A DNA stretch of 28,741 nt, from assembly GCA_937902455.1 (NCBI GenBank), contig CALELI010000041.1:1-28741 (forward strand), written 5' to 3'. The stretch is from an uncultured Prevotellaceae bacterium (GTDB taxonomy: Bacteria > Bacteroidota > Bacteroidia > Bacteroidales > Bacteroidaceae). Position numbers and translations under genes: made by a program. This document shows, in pieces, positions 1 to 7,562 of this stretch; within the stretch, counting starts at the first letter, position 1; each line of letters opens with the position of its first letter. Under the pieces are notes generated by a model that searched no databases, had not been told where the DNA came from, and was given only the letters and a program-made list of their open reading frames with translations.

Positions 1-147
1 AGTTTGCAGTTGCATTTTCAACTAACCATTATTAACAATAACAATGAAAAACGAAGAATGAAGAATGAAAAGAAGAAGTACACAATGAGCGACTCGCGGC
101 GGCAGACATGCTGTGCGGTTCGAGCCGGCAAGGCAGGGAAAAGTGGA

Positions 148-370
148 TTGCTACTGAGAAGGGGAAAGTGGATTGCTACCGAGGCAAGGCTGTCCTGTCA
201 CGGAGGCGGAGCAGAACTATTACGGCGACGCACGGAAAATATTACTGAGGCGCGGGGCAAAACGAGGCGTTTTTCGGCGTCTGACTCAGCAACATTCGGG
301 CTATGACTCAGTAACATTTCGCCTACGGTCCAGTAATATCTCGCCTACGGTCCAGTAATACTCCGGCTAC
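148..370. repeat. 22-bp phased inverted repeat array, copy 1
   Basis: Ten degenerate units plus a central unit, almost all in strict 22-bp register. Right half: units start at 283, 305, 327 and 349, each beginning with a version of GACTCAGTAACATT (GGTCCAGTAATA in the last two). Centre: 261-282, containing AAAACGAGGCGTTTT, which can fold. Left half: units at 239, 217, 195 and 173 (and 148, which is 3 bp longer) carry the reverse complement (ATATTACTGAGG at 239). The array at 22172-22434 has the same architecture, a nearly identical centre and similar adjacent units. Function unknown. Confidence 0.85.
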
Positions 371-460
371 GCCACCAAAAGTCCCCGCCCATCCATGCCT
401 GATGCACAAGGCTACAATGCATGACGTGCAAGGCTGACGACAACTTTTATCGCACATTTG

Positions 461-491
461 TTTGAGTTTTAAGGAATTTATTGTAATTTTG
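461..491 (+). promoter_or_regulatory. Bacteroidetes promoter of the AraC-type gene
   Basis: TTTG at 461-464 (-33 element), 19 bp spacer, TAATTTTG at 484-491 (-7 element TAnnTTTG). Transcription would start near 495-498, leaving a leader of about 25 nt before the ATG at 521. Confidence 0.7.
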
Positions 492-520
492 CATCACATT
501 TCATCAAATCTGTATTCGAT

Positions 521-1591
521 ATGCTTAGGATTATCTTCTACATACTACCTTCCATGACATGCCTGTTCTGGTTCGTCACCTTCGCTCTGCGAAGCCGCAG
601 CAACGACTCAGCCAAACGGGTGCTGACCGTCTTCCTCGGCACATGCACCGTGCTCTACCTCTGCCATGCCTTCTTTTTCCTGACGGAAGAACTGCCGGTA
701 TGGGCAGACAGCATCTGGGGGCTCTGCTCACTGTCGGTATACCCTCTGTACTTTATATATATGACCCACCTCACCTGCCGTCCACTGGCAAAGGGCCAGA
801 CGGCAATGTGCCTGCTGCCAGGCCTGCTGGTGGCGCTGGCCATGCTGATATGTCCAGGCGAGGAAGTCGGCACGGTAAGGAAACTCGTCAACGCCGTGCA
901 GATCATCTGTGTGATATATTTCGGCTACAGACGACTGCATGCCTTCGACAAAGAAGTGGCAAACATCTACGCCGACACGGAAGGACGCGACACGTCGGCT
1001 GTGAAGATCCTGCTCATAGCCTTCACGGCAATATCCATACTGTCCGTCGTGGTGAATATGGCAGGCAGACAGTATTTCGCATCGAGCGAATGGCTCCTGA
1101 TGATGCTCTCGCTACTCTTCGCCAGCCTGCTCTACTCGCTGAGCTACATCGGATTCATACGCGACTTCTCGTGCGAGCAGTTCCTCAAGGACACAGACGG
1201 GGAGGACGAAGGGCAGATTCCCGCAGGAGAAATCAACTACACTGACCTCAGGAGGAAGATTGACGAGCTGATGGACAGCCACTATTACCTCAACCCGAAC
1301 ATCAAGATCAACGACCTCGTGAGCATGACCGGCTATTGCCGCACCTATGTGTCGACCTACATCAACAGGACATACAACTGCTCATTCTCCGACTATGTGA
1401 ACCAGCTACGAGTGAGACACGCCCAGAATCTGCTGAAGGACGACCCGGAGATGAAGGTTGCGGCTATCGTCGAAATGGTTGGGTTCGCGAACGAAAACTC
1501 GTTCTACAGAAATTTCAGGAAGTTTGCAGGCATGACACCTTCCGACTGGGCAGACGCCGTCCGCAAAGGCAAGGTGCCAGAAGAATCCTGA
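521..1591 (+). CDS. Membrane-anchored AraC-family transcriptional regulator
   Basis: A 356-residue protein. The N-terminal ~215 residues contain about seven hydrophobic segments (roughly 4-22, 36-56, 64-82, 93-110, 122-137, 160-180, 190-212), so this half should sit in the inner membrane. Residues ~240-350 form an AraC-type double helix-turn-helix domain; the second helix region (MVGFANENSFYRNFRKFAG) and the end MTPSDWA match the usual AraC signature. Bacteroidetes often carry regulators that fuse a membrane sensor to an AraC domain; the signal sensed is unknown. The start is supported by the promoter 30 bp upstream. The next gene (1675) has its own -7 element, so any regulatory link to it is only a guess. 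Confidence 0.88.
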   Translation: MLRIIFYILPSMTCLFWFVTFALRSRSNDSAKRVLTVFLGTCTVLYLCHAFFFLTEELPVWADSIWGLCSLSVYPLYFIYMTHLTCRPLAKGQTAMCLLPGLLVALAMLICPGEEVGTVRKLVNAVQIICVIYFGYRRLHAFDKEVANIYADTEGRDTSAVKILLIAFTAISILSVVVNMAGRQYFASSEWLLMMLSLLFASLLYSLSYIGFIRDFSCEQFLKDTDGEDEGQIPAGEINYTDLRRKIDELMDSHYYLNPNIKINDLVSMTGYCRTYVSTYINRTYNCSFSDYVNQLRVRHAQNLLKDDPEMKVAAIVEMVGFANENSFYRNFRKFAGMTPSDWADAVRKGKVPEES

Positions 1592-1639
1592 AAACTGAAT
1601 AATTCTCCCGAAAAGGAAACAACATATCAGTTTTTTGAT

Positions 1640-1647
1640 TATCTTTG
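1640..1647 (+). promoter_or_regulatory. Promoter -7 element (TATCTTTG) for the small secreted protein
   Basis: TATCTTTG followed by CAACG, 28 bp before the ATG at 1675. No clear -33 TTTG at the ideal distance. It lies 49 bp after the AraC stop codon, so the small gene can be transcribed on its own. Confidence 0.6.
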
Positions 1648-1674
1648 CAACGAATAAATAACCATTATTAAATT

Positions 1675-2202
1675 ATGAAAAGACTATTACTCACACTTGT
1701 GGCAGTCCTCATGGTGGGGACAAGCCTATACGCTCAGAAAGGCAAGGTCCTGAAAGGTGAATATATCATCGGCAGCTGGAAGTACAACGGCAACACGAGC
1801 AAGGGAGAACTGGAGTTCCTGCCCGACAGTTCGTTCAACATCAATGCCCGCATGACACGCTCATTCGATGGTTTCGGCGTACACATCGACGCCGCCGTGA
1901 ACATCAAGGGCAAGGGCATGTGGTCCATCGAGGAAGACAGCGTGCTCCACAGGTTCATCGACGTGGAGTCGCTCGACATCGACATCCTCAACGTCAACGT
2001 GCCGGGAGTAGACCCTGACCTGGTGGAAAGGGGAATATGGATGGCCAAGGAAAATGCCATGGAACCCGTGAAGAACTGGCTGCACGAACACCCGGAAGTC
2101 CTCACCTCGATGGAGACCGTCGTAAGCCTCGAACCCGACAAGTTCGTCACCCACGAAAACCGTGATGGCGACCTCGAGAAGACGACCTACAAGAAAAAAT
2201 AA
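1675..2202 (+). CDS. Small secreted protein, lipocalin-like, function unknown
   Basis: A 175-residue protein with a clear Sec signal peptide (residues 1-20, KR then a hydrophobic stretch ending LYAQ). The mature part alternates short beta-prone stretches (GEYIIGSWKY, KGELEFLPDSSF, HIDAAVNIKGKGMWSIEED) in the way of lipocalin-like small beta-barrel proteins of Bacteroidetes, where a G.W pair near the N-terminus is common; this assignment is by resemblance only. No lipobox cysteine follows the signal peptide, so a periplasmic or secreted soluble protein is likely. It converges with tdh and is separated from it by a palindromic terminator-like region. Confidence 0.75.
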   Translation: MKRLLLTLVAVLMVGTSLYAQKGKVLKGEYIIGSWKYNGNTSKGELEFLPDSSFNINARMTRSFDGFGVHIDAAVNIKGKGMWSIEEDSVLHRFIDVESLDIDILNVNVPGVDPDLVERGIWMAKENAMEPVKNWLHEHPEVLTSMETVVSLEPDKFVTHENRDGDLEKTTYKKK

Positions 2203-2204
2203 AA

Positions 2205-2312
2205 GACCCTACCTAACCTCCCCTTAAAGGGGGAGGAACAGCAGATAATCTAAAAAAGTAAGTGGCTCATTGACAAAAAGTCTCCCCTTAAAAGAGGAGA
2301 TTTAGAAGGGTC
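2205..2312. terminator. Paired palindromes between convergent genes (bidirectional terminator-like)
   Basis: Two G/C-rich hairpins: CCTCCCCTTAAAGGGGGAGG (2217-2236) and TCTCCCCTTAAAAGAGGAGA (2281-2300). The outer ends are also complementary (GACCCT at 2205-2210 with AGGGTC at 2307-2312), so the whole interval is a large imperfect inverted repeat. It begins 2 bp after one stop codon and reaches the stop codon of the opposing gene. Confidence 0.7.
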
Positions 2313-3267
2313 AAACCTTCAGTCTTTGTGGCAGCACCTTGAGCATGTCCTGTGTCATGCCGTCAAGGTCGTAGAGTGGTTTCCAATCCCATTCGCCGCG
2401 GGCACAGCTGTCGTCCATCACGTCAGGCCATGAATCGGCAATGCTCTGCTTCAGCGGGTCGACATCATACACCATCTCAAATTCTGGCTTATACTTCCTG
2501 ATGCTCTCGTAGATAGTCTCAGGAGCGAAACTCATTGACGCAATGTTGAACGAGTTGCGGTGGATGAGCCGTGACGGATCTGCCTCCATGAGGTCGACAG
2601 CCGCCTTGAGCGCATCGGGCATGTAAATCATGTCCATCAGCGTACCTGCCTTGATAGGACACACGAACTTCTCGTTCCTTACGGCAGAATAATATATGTC
2701 GACAGCATAGTCGGTAGTTCCGCCACCCGGAGGAGTGACATTCGAGATGACTCCAGGGAAACGAACGGAACGGGTGTCGACTCCATATTTCAGGAAGAAA
2801 TAATCCGACAGCAGTTCGGTAGTGACCTTTGTCACACCATAAATCGTACGAGGCCGCTGGATAGTGTCCTGAGGCGTCATGACATGAGGAGTCGTAGGGC
2901 CGAATGACCCTATGGAACTTGGAGTGAATACTGCACATCCATTCTCGAGAGCCACCTCAAGCACGTTCCACAGGCCGTCTATGCCTATCTTCCACGCCAG
3001 CTTTGGCTTGCCCTCTGCCACTACGGAGAGAAGTGCCGCAAGATTATATATGGTGTCGATGGAATATTTCCTTACTATGACCGACATGGCTGCCCCGTCG
3101 GTGACATCACAGATTTCGGCAGGTCCGCCCTCAAGCAGTTCGCCCTTTGGCTCTGCACCATTGATATAGCCAGCCACAACGTTTGGCCCACCGTAAATCC
3201 CACGGAGAGTCATCGTCAGCTCTGAACCTATCTGACCAGTGGCTCCAATTATCAATATCCTTTTCAT
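2311..3267 (-). CDS. tdh: L-threonine 3-dehydrogenase, short-chain (SDR) type
   Basis: A 318-residue NAD-dependent extended SDR/epimerase-fold enzyme oxidising L-threonine to 2-amino-3-ketobutyrate in the cytoplasm. Visible: the Rossmann motif GATGQIG at residues 8-14, the catalytic YGVTK (Tyr143, Lys147), the substrate-binding stretch around RFPGVIS, and DMIYMPDA. This bacterial epimerase-like type replaces the zinc-dependent Tdh of E. coli. Divergent kbl (3413) encodes the next enzyme, which strongly supports threonine dehydrogenase over a sugar epimerase. The frame is open upstream to an ATG at 3348, but that would place the -7 promoter element (3306-3313) inside the gene and add a non-family N-terminus, so MKRILIIGATG at 3267 is the chosen start. 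Confidence 0.9.
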   Translation of the reverse strand: MKRILIIGATGQIGSELTMTLRGIYGGPNVVAGYINGAEPKGELLEGGPAEICDVTDGAAMSVIVRKYSIDTIYNLAALLSVVAEGKPKLAWKIGIDGLWNVLEVALENGCAVFTPSSIGSFGPTTPHVMTPQDTIQRPRTIYGVTKVTTELLSDYFFLKYGVDTRSVRFPGVISNVTPPGGGTTDYAVDIYYSAVRNEKFVCPIKAGTLMDMIYMPDALKAAVDLMEADPSRLIHRNSFNIASMSFAPETIYESIRKYKPEFEMVYDVDPLKQSIADSWPDVMDDSCARGEWDWKPLYDLDGMTQDMLKVLPQRLKV

Positions 3268-3305
3268 CTTACAGTTTTTCCTAGTCTCGTTTTCGTTTTG
3301 CAATG

Positions 3306-3313
3306 CAAAGTAA
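3306..3313 (-). promoter_or_regulatory. Promoter -7 element for tdh
   Basis: On the minus strand TTACTTTG (TAnnTTTG-like) followed by CATTG, 38 bp before the tdh start at 3267. It also decides the start codon, because the upstream ATG at 3348 would precede it. Confidence 0.6.
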
Positions 3314-3378
3314 GCACTTTTTTTCGTAATAATTGACATTTTTCTCATTTTTCAGTGGTTTTTTTCAAAAAAAAGTGT

Positions 3379-3386
3379 TTTCTTTG
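3379..3386 (+). promoter_or_regulatory. Possible promoter -7 element for kbl
   Basis: TTTCTTTGCA, a weak match to TAnnTTTG (first two bases differ), 26 bp before the kbl ATG. The divergent pair shares a ~145-bp control region rich in T and A tracts (3314-3380). Confidence 0.4.
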
Positions 3387-3412
3387 CATGGAAATTCTAA
3401 ATATTAGGCCTT

Positions 3413-4600
3413 ATGTATGGAAAAATGAAAGATTTTCTCAGCCAGACATTAGCTGAGATCAAGGAAGCAGGATTATACAAAAACGAGCGTCTCATCGAAA
3501 GTCCCCAGCAGGCAGCCATCCAGGTTGCAGGCAAGGAAGTACTGAACTTCTGTGCCAACAACTACCTCGGGCTTTCCAACCATCCACGCCTTATCCAGGC
3601 AGCGAAAGACGCGATGGACAAGAGAGGATTCGGAATGTCTTCCGTAAGATTCATCTGCGGAACAGCCGACATCCACAAGACTCTCGAAGCCGAGATCAGC
3701 GAGTTCTTCAAGACTGAGGACACAATCCTCTACGCGGCCTGTTTCGATGCCAACGGCGGTGTGTTCGAGCCACTTCTCACAGAGGAAGACGCCATCATCT
3801 CCGACTCCCTCAACCATGCATCCATCATCGACGGAGTACGTCTCTGCAAGGCAAAGCGCTATCGCTATGCCAATGCCGACATGGCAGAACTGGAGAAATG
3901 CCTGCAGGAAGCACAGGCACAGCGTTTCCGCATCATCGTGACCGACGGTGTGTTCTCCATGGACGGCAATGTGGCTCCAGTCGACAAGATCTGTGACCTC
4001 GCAGAGAAATACGATGCCCTCGTGATGGTTGACGAAAGCCATTCGGCAGGAGTCGTAGGTCCTACCGGACGCGGAGTGAGCGAGTTCTTCAACACCTACG
4101 GACGTGTGGACATCTACACAGGAACTCTCGGCAAGTCCTTCGGAGGTGCCATGGGAGGCTTCACCACCGGACGCAAGGAAATCATCGACCTTCTCCGCCA
4201 GCGCAGCCGTCCTTACCTCTTCTCCAACTCCCTCGCACCATCACTCGTCGGAGCAGGAATCGAGATGTTCAGGATGCTGAAGGAAAACAACGACATCCAC
4301 GACAAGCTCGTAGAGAACGTAGAATATTTCCGCACCAGGATGCTCGCAGCCGGATTCGACATCAAGCCGACACAGAGCGCCATCTGTGCAGTAATGCTCT
4401 ACGACGCAAAGCTCTCGCAGGACTTCGCGGCAAGACTGCAGGACGAAGGAATCTACGTGACAGGATTCTACTACCCGGTAGTGCCAAAAGGCCAGGCCCG
4501 CATCAGGGTACAGGTGTCAGCCGGTCACGAACGCCAGCACCTCGACAAGTGCATCGCAGCCTTCATCAAGGTCGGCAAGGAAATGGGCATCATCAAATAA
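3413..4600 (+). CDS. kbl: Glycine C-acetyltransferase (2-amino-3-ketobutyrate CoA ligase)
   Basis: A 395-residue fold-type I PLP enzyme of the alpha-oxoamine synthase family. It splits 2-amino-3-ketobutyrate with CoA into glycine and acetyl-CoA. Visible: N-terminal NFCANNYLGL (residues 45-54), VMVDESHSAGV with the PLP-ring aspartate (~204-213), and the PLP-binding lysine in TLGKSFGGAMGG (Lys241). Length and motif spacing match the E. coli enzyme, and no insertions are seen. It pairs with divergent tdh as a complete threonine-to-glycine route; the glycine cleavage operon at 11.1 kb can use the product. The start at 3413 follows the MYGKMKDF N-terminus usual in Bacteroidales; an internal ATG four codons later is possible. 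Confidence 0.95.
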   Translation: MYGKMKDFLSQTLAEIKEAGLYKNERLIESPQQAAIQVAGKEVLNFCANNYLGLSNHPRLIQAAKDAMDKRGFGMSSVRFICGTADIHKTLEAEISEFFKTEDTILYAACFDANGGVFEPLLTEEDAIISDSLNHASIIDGVRLCKAKRYRYANADMAELEKCLQEAQAQRFRIIVTDGVFSMDGNVAPVDKICDLAEKYDALVMVDESHSAGVVGPTGRGVSEFFNTYGRVDIYTGTLGKSFGGAMGGFTTGRKEIIDLLRQRSRPYLFSNSLAPSLVGAGIEMFRMLKENNDIHDKLVENVEYFRTRMLAAGFDIKPTQSAICAVMLYDAKLSQDFAARLQDEGIYVTGFYYPVVPKGQARIRVQVSAGHERQHLDKCIAAFIKVGKEMGIIK

Positions 4601-4630
4601 GAACCACCATTTATCAACATAAACAAAAGA

Positions 4631-4658
4631 CAAGCGGCAACCAACTGGCTGCCGCTTG
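4631..4658 (+). terminator. Terminator hairpin between kbl and the GH3 gene
   Basis: CAAGCGGCA (4631-4639) and TGCCGCTTG (4650-4658) form a perfect 9-bp stem with a 10-nt loop, 30 bp after the kbl stop and 23 bp before the end of the convergent GH3 gene. No long T-run follows on either strand. It may serve both genes. Confidence 0.7.
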
Positions 4659-4681
4659 CTGTTTCGTATATCAGAGGCTTT

Positions 4682-7360
4682 TTACTTCACCTCGAACGAG
4701 AGTACCTTGAGGTCTGCATCGCGGGATGAGTTTCCGTAGAGAATCTGGTATTTTCCAGGGAATACTGCAAGGTCGTCCTTCTCGTACTTGTAGTATGAGA
4801 ATGCGTCGGCATCGAGAGTCAGCTTCACCTGCTGGCTTTCTCCAGCTGAGAGTTCCACGCGCTTGTAAGCCTTGAGTGACTTGATTGGAGCGTCTGGGTT
4901 CGTGAGGCTCTTGACGTAAACCTGAACGACCTCTGCACCTGACCTGCTGCCAGTGTTGGTTACAGGGATTGTGATGTCGACACTCTTGCCTGCCTTTACA
5001 GAAGACTTTGACAGCTTGGCTGCACCGAAGTCGAATGTAGTGTAGCTAAGTCCGTAGCCGAAGCTATAGAGAGGCTCACCCTTGAAGTAACGGTAAGTAC
5101 GGTTCTCCATGCTGTAATCCTGGAAGTCAGGGAGCTGATCTGTTGACTTATAGAATGTGACAGGGAGTTTGCCTGAAGGGTTGAAGTCGCCGAAGAGTAC
5201 GTCGGCTACTGCTGTACCACCTTCCTGACCTGGATACCAGCACTGAACGAGTGCGTCGTAGTAAGGCTCAACATCGGCAAGTGCCACACAGCTACCAGAG
5301 CAGTTTACGTAGACAACAGGCTTGCCTGTCTGGCTCAGAGCCTTGATGAATCGCTGCTGAACTGCAGGGAGTTCGATGTTCTGACGCTCATGACCTTCAC
5401 CTTCCTGAGAAGAAGTGATGCCACCTACGAAGATGATTGCGTCGAAGTCCTTGACCTGATCCCTTACATCGTCGAACTCGGCAATCTTACGCTCGTACAT
5501 ATTTACGTTAAGGTTAGAGTTCGTTCCAGCTGTCTCTGACTTGTAGAGAATCTCGATTTCGTAAGTCTTGCCTGCCTCTACGTCAGCATGAGGATCGCTG
5601 GCACGACGGCCGAATCCACCGAAACCACCTCCGAACGGGTTGTTAGCCTGGAGTTCCTTACGCTGTTCCTCTGTGAGCTGCATGCCCGGAGTGAACTTGA
5701 AGGAGAGAGGCTTACGCTCTGTCACTACATTTCCATCAACGAGGACCTTGTAGTTGCCGCCACGAACGGAGAAGCAGAGCTGACCTGTGAAGTCACTCGT
5801 GAAAGTACCCTTGTAGCGTGCCGTGAAGTCGCTTGAAGGAACACCTGCTCCGAATCCGTAGCCACCGTCAGTCATGAAGTCAATCTTGGTGACGTTGTCG
5901 GTGCGTACTGTGTTGCCTGTCCAGTCAGTGGAAGCGAAGTACTCGCTGTAGAAACCTTCCTTGCCGTTGGTTCCCTTTACCTTGTTCATCTTTGGAACCT
6001 GGACATATTCGTTCTCGATTTCACAGCCCTTGATGTACTCTACCTGAGCATTTGGCATCTTAGCCTTGATACCCTGAAGGATTGTGACGCAGTGAGTAGG
6101 AGTACCGCTATAGTTACCTCTCATCATTTCTGCATCGTCGGCATTAGGACCGAGGACGGCAATCTTCCTTATGCTCTTTGAGAGAGGAAGCACGTTGTTC
6201 TTGTTCTTCAGAAGGACCTGAGCCTCACGGGCAAGAAGGAGAGCATGGTCTCTGTGAGCCTGGCAGTCAACGACTGAACCAGGAATCTTTGAATATGGGT
6301 TCATCTCGTCAGGGTCGAACATACCGAGTTCGATACGAGCCTTTACGAGTCGGCGGAGAGATACATCGAGCTGCTTTTCGTCGATGAGTCCCTTCTTTGC
6401 TGCTTCGATGAGTGACTGATAGCTCTTACCGCACTCGAGGTCGGTACCATTGCGTACTGCATCTGAACTGGCTGTCATGGCATTCTCGTGAGTGCCGTGA
6501 GCGCCCTTGTTGTAGAAGTCGTTGATGGCATCGCAGTCGCTGACGATAAGTCCCTGATAGTTCCATCTGTCGCGGAGAATCTGCACGAGCAGACGACTTG
6601 AAGTACAGCATGGCTCACCTTCGTATGCGCTATATGCACACATCACCTCCTGTACATTACCTTCTGTGACAAGAGTCTTGAATGCAGGAAGGTAAGTCTC
6701 CCAGAGGTCGCGTCCGCTGACTACTGCATTGAACTTATGACGGAGAGGTTCCGGACCGCTGTGGACAGCATAGTGCTTTGCACAGGCATGAGTCTTGTAG
6801 TACTTGTCGTCATTGCCCTGCATGCCCTTCACTACATTGAGTCCCATACGAGACATCAGGTAAGGGTCTTCTCCGTAAGTCTCCTGACCGCGTCCCCAGC
6901 GTGGGTCACGGAAGATGTTCACGTTCGGACACCAGAAGGTAAGGTTCGGAAGTGCTGACACATAAGGGCCGATGTCACCAGTACGAGGCAGTGAGTTGTA
7001 ACGTCCACGAGCCTCATCGCTGACCATGGAATAGGTCTTCAGCTGGGCATCGTCGTCGAATGTGGCGGCAAGACCGATACACTGAGGAAATACAGTCACG
7101 TCACTCACACCCATCAATCCGTGACAAGCCTCACCCCACCAGTTATAGGCAGGAATGCCGAGACGGTCAACAGCCATGGAACGGTTCATCATCATGCCGA
7201 CCTTCTCCTCGATGGTCAGGCGCGAGATGAGATCCTCTGTACGTTTTTCAGACGACAGACTTGGATCCTGGAATGGATATTCATACTTTCCCTTGTCGGG
7301 AGTTGCAGACATCAGGAACAATGACAATACTCCTGCTGCAAAAATAAACCTTTTTTTCAT
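4682..7360 (-). CDS. Secreted glycoside hydrolase family 3 enzyme with PA14 domain (beta-xylosidase/beta-glucosidase)
   Basis: An 892-residue exported GH3 enzyme. Signal peptide ~1-19. GH3 N-domain ~40-350 with the catalytic nucleophile in LIVSDCDA (Asp275) and substrate-binding KHYAVHSG (~195-202). GH3 C-domain from ~375, with the likely acid/base in SSQEGEGHER (~651-659). A PA14 domain is inserted at ~465-625 (GFYSEYFAS start), and a fibronectin-III-like domain closes the protein (~785-890). This layout matches Bacteroidales xylan/xyloglucan GH3 enzymes, including those called xylan 1,4-beta-xylosidase; the exact sugar cannot be read from sequence. Odd: a Gly/Phe-rich stretch (~575-586) inside the PA14 region. 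Divergent from a DUF1680 arabinofuranosidase, suggesting joint action on arabinose-decorated xylose polymers. Confidence 0.92.
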   Translation of the reverse strand: MKKRFIFAAGVLSLFLMSATPDKGKYEYPFQDPSLSSEKRTEDLISRLTIEEKVGMMMNRSMAVDRLGIPAYNWWGEACHGLMGVSDVTVFPQCIGLAATFDDDAQLKTYSMVSDEARGRYNSLPRTGDIGPYVSALPNLTFWCPNVNIFRDPRWGRGQETYGEDPYLMSRMGLNVVKGMQGNDDKYYKTHACAKHYAVHSGPEPLRHKFNAVVSGRDLWETYLPAFKTLVTEGNVQEVMCAYSAYEGEPCCTSSRLLVQILRDRWNYQGLIVSDCDAINDFYNKGAHGTHENAMTASSDAVRNGTDLECGKSYQSLIEAAKKGLIDEKQLDVSLRRLVKARIELGMFDPDEMNPYSKIPGSVVDCQAHRDHALLLAREAQVLLKNKNNVLPLSKSIRKIAVLGPNADDAEMMRGNYSGTPTHCVTILQGIKAKMPNAQVEYIKGCEIENEYVQVPKMNKVKGTNGKEGFYSEYFASTDWTGNTVRTDNVTKIDFMTDGGYGFGAGVPSSDFTARYKGTFTSDFTGQLCFSVRGGNYKVLVDGNVVTERKPLSFKFTPGMQLTEEQRKELQANNPFGGGFGGFGRRASDPHADVEAGKTYEIEILYKSETAGTNSNLNVNMYERKIAEFDDVRDQVKDFDAIIFVGGITSSQEGEGHERQNIELPAVQQRFIKALSQTGKPVVYVNCSGSCVALADVEPYYDALVQCWYPGQEGGTAVADVLFGDFNPSGKLPVTFYKSTDQLPDFQDYSMENRTYRYFKGEPLYSFGYGLSYTTFDFGAAKLSKSSVKAGKSVDITIPVTNTGSRSGAEVVQVYVKSLTNPDAPIKSLKAYKRVELSAGESQQVKLTLDADAFSYYKYEKDDLAVFPGKYQILYGNSSRDADLKVLSFEVK

Positions 7361-7420
7361 AAGAATAATATTTGGATTAAAAAGAATTCCCGTTCATACA
7401 TTAATTTATGTTATTGGCTA

Positions 7421-7428
7421 CAAAGATA
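7421..7428 (-). promoter_or_regulatory. Promoter -7 element (TATCTTTG) for the GH3 gene
   Basis: Minus-strand TATCTTTG, 60 bp before the GH3 start at 7360. The region between the divergent glycosidases (7361-7562) also holds an AT-rich tract of TTTTTCATTTTTCATCATTC type at ~7470-7520. Confidence 0.65.
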
Positions 7429-7524
7429 CAAAATTTTAACAAGTTCATCATGCTTTTTGTAAAAAATTTCATTTTTAGTTTTTCATTTTTCATCATTCAT
7501 GGTTCATTATTCATTTTTTATTGT

Positions 7525-7532
7525 TATCTTTG
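7525..7532 (+). promoter_or_regulatory. Promoter -7 element (TATCTTTG) for the DUF1680 gene
   Basis: TATCTTTGCAAAAG 30 bp before the ATG at 7563. No clear -33 element, which is common for activator-dependent glycan genes, though no activator site can be shown. Confidence 0.65.
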
Positions 7533-7562
7533 CAAAAGCAATTAACAACAAAATATTAACTT

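Larger units (their letters stand above)
1..520. other. Gene-free region upstream of the AraC-type regulator
   Basis: I see no convincing gene here. The first ~90 bases are purine-rich simple sequence (repeats of GAAGAATGAA type). Bases 148-370 are a 22-bp phased repeat array (separate entry). Bases 371-455 show nothing I recognise. The promoter of the next gene lies at 461-491. Two open frames across the array (4-306 and 173-358) are best explained as by-products of the repeats, because their peptides resemble the one read from the related array at 22172-22434. Confidence 0.7.

Noticed and set aside
4..358. Small proteins read across array 1 (and likewise 22155-22379 in array 2)
   Set aside because: The peptides resemble each other only because the DNA repeats do; the 22-bp period shifts the frame at every unit, so a coding role is unlikely.
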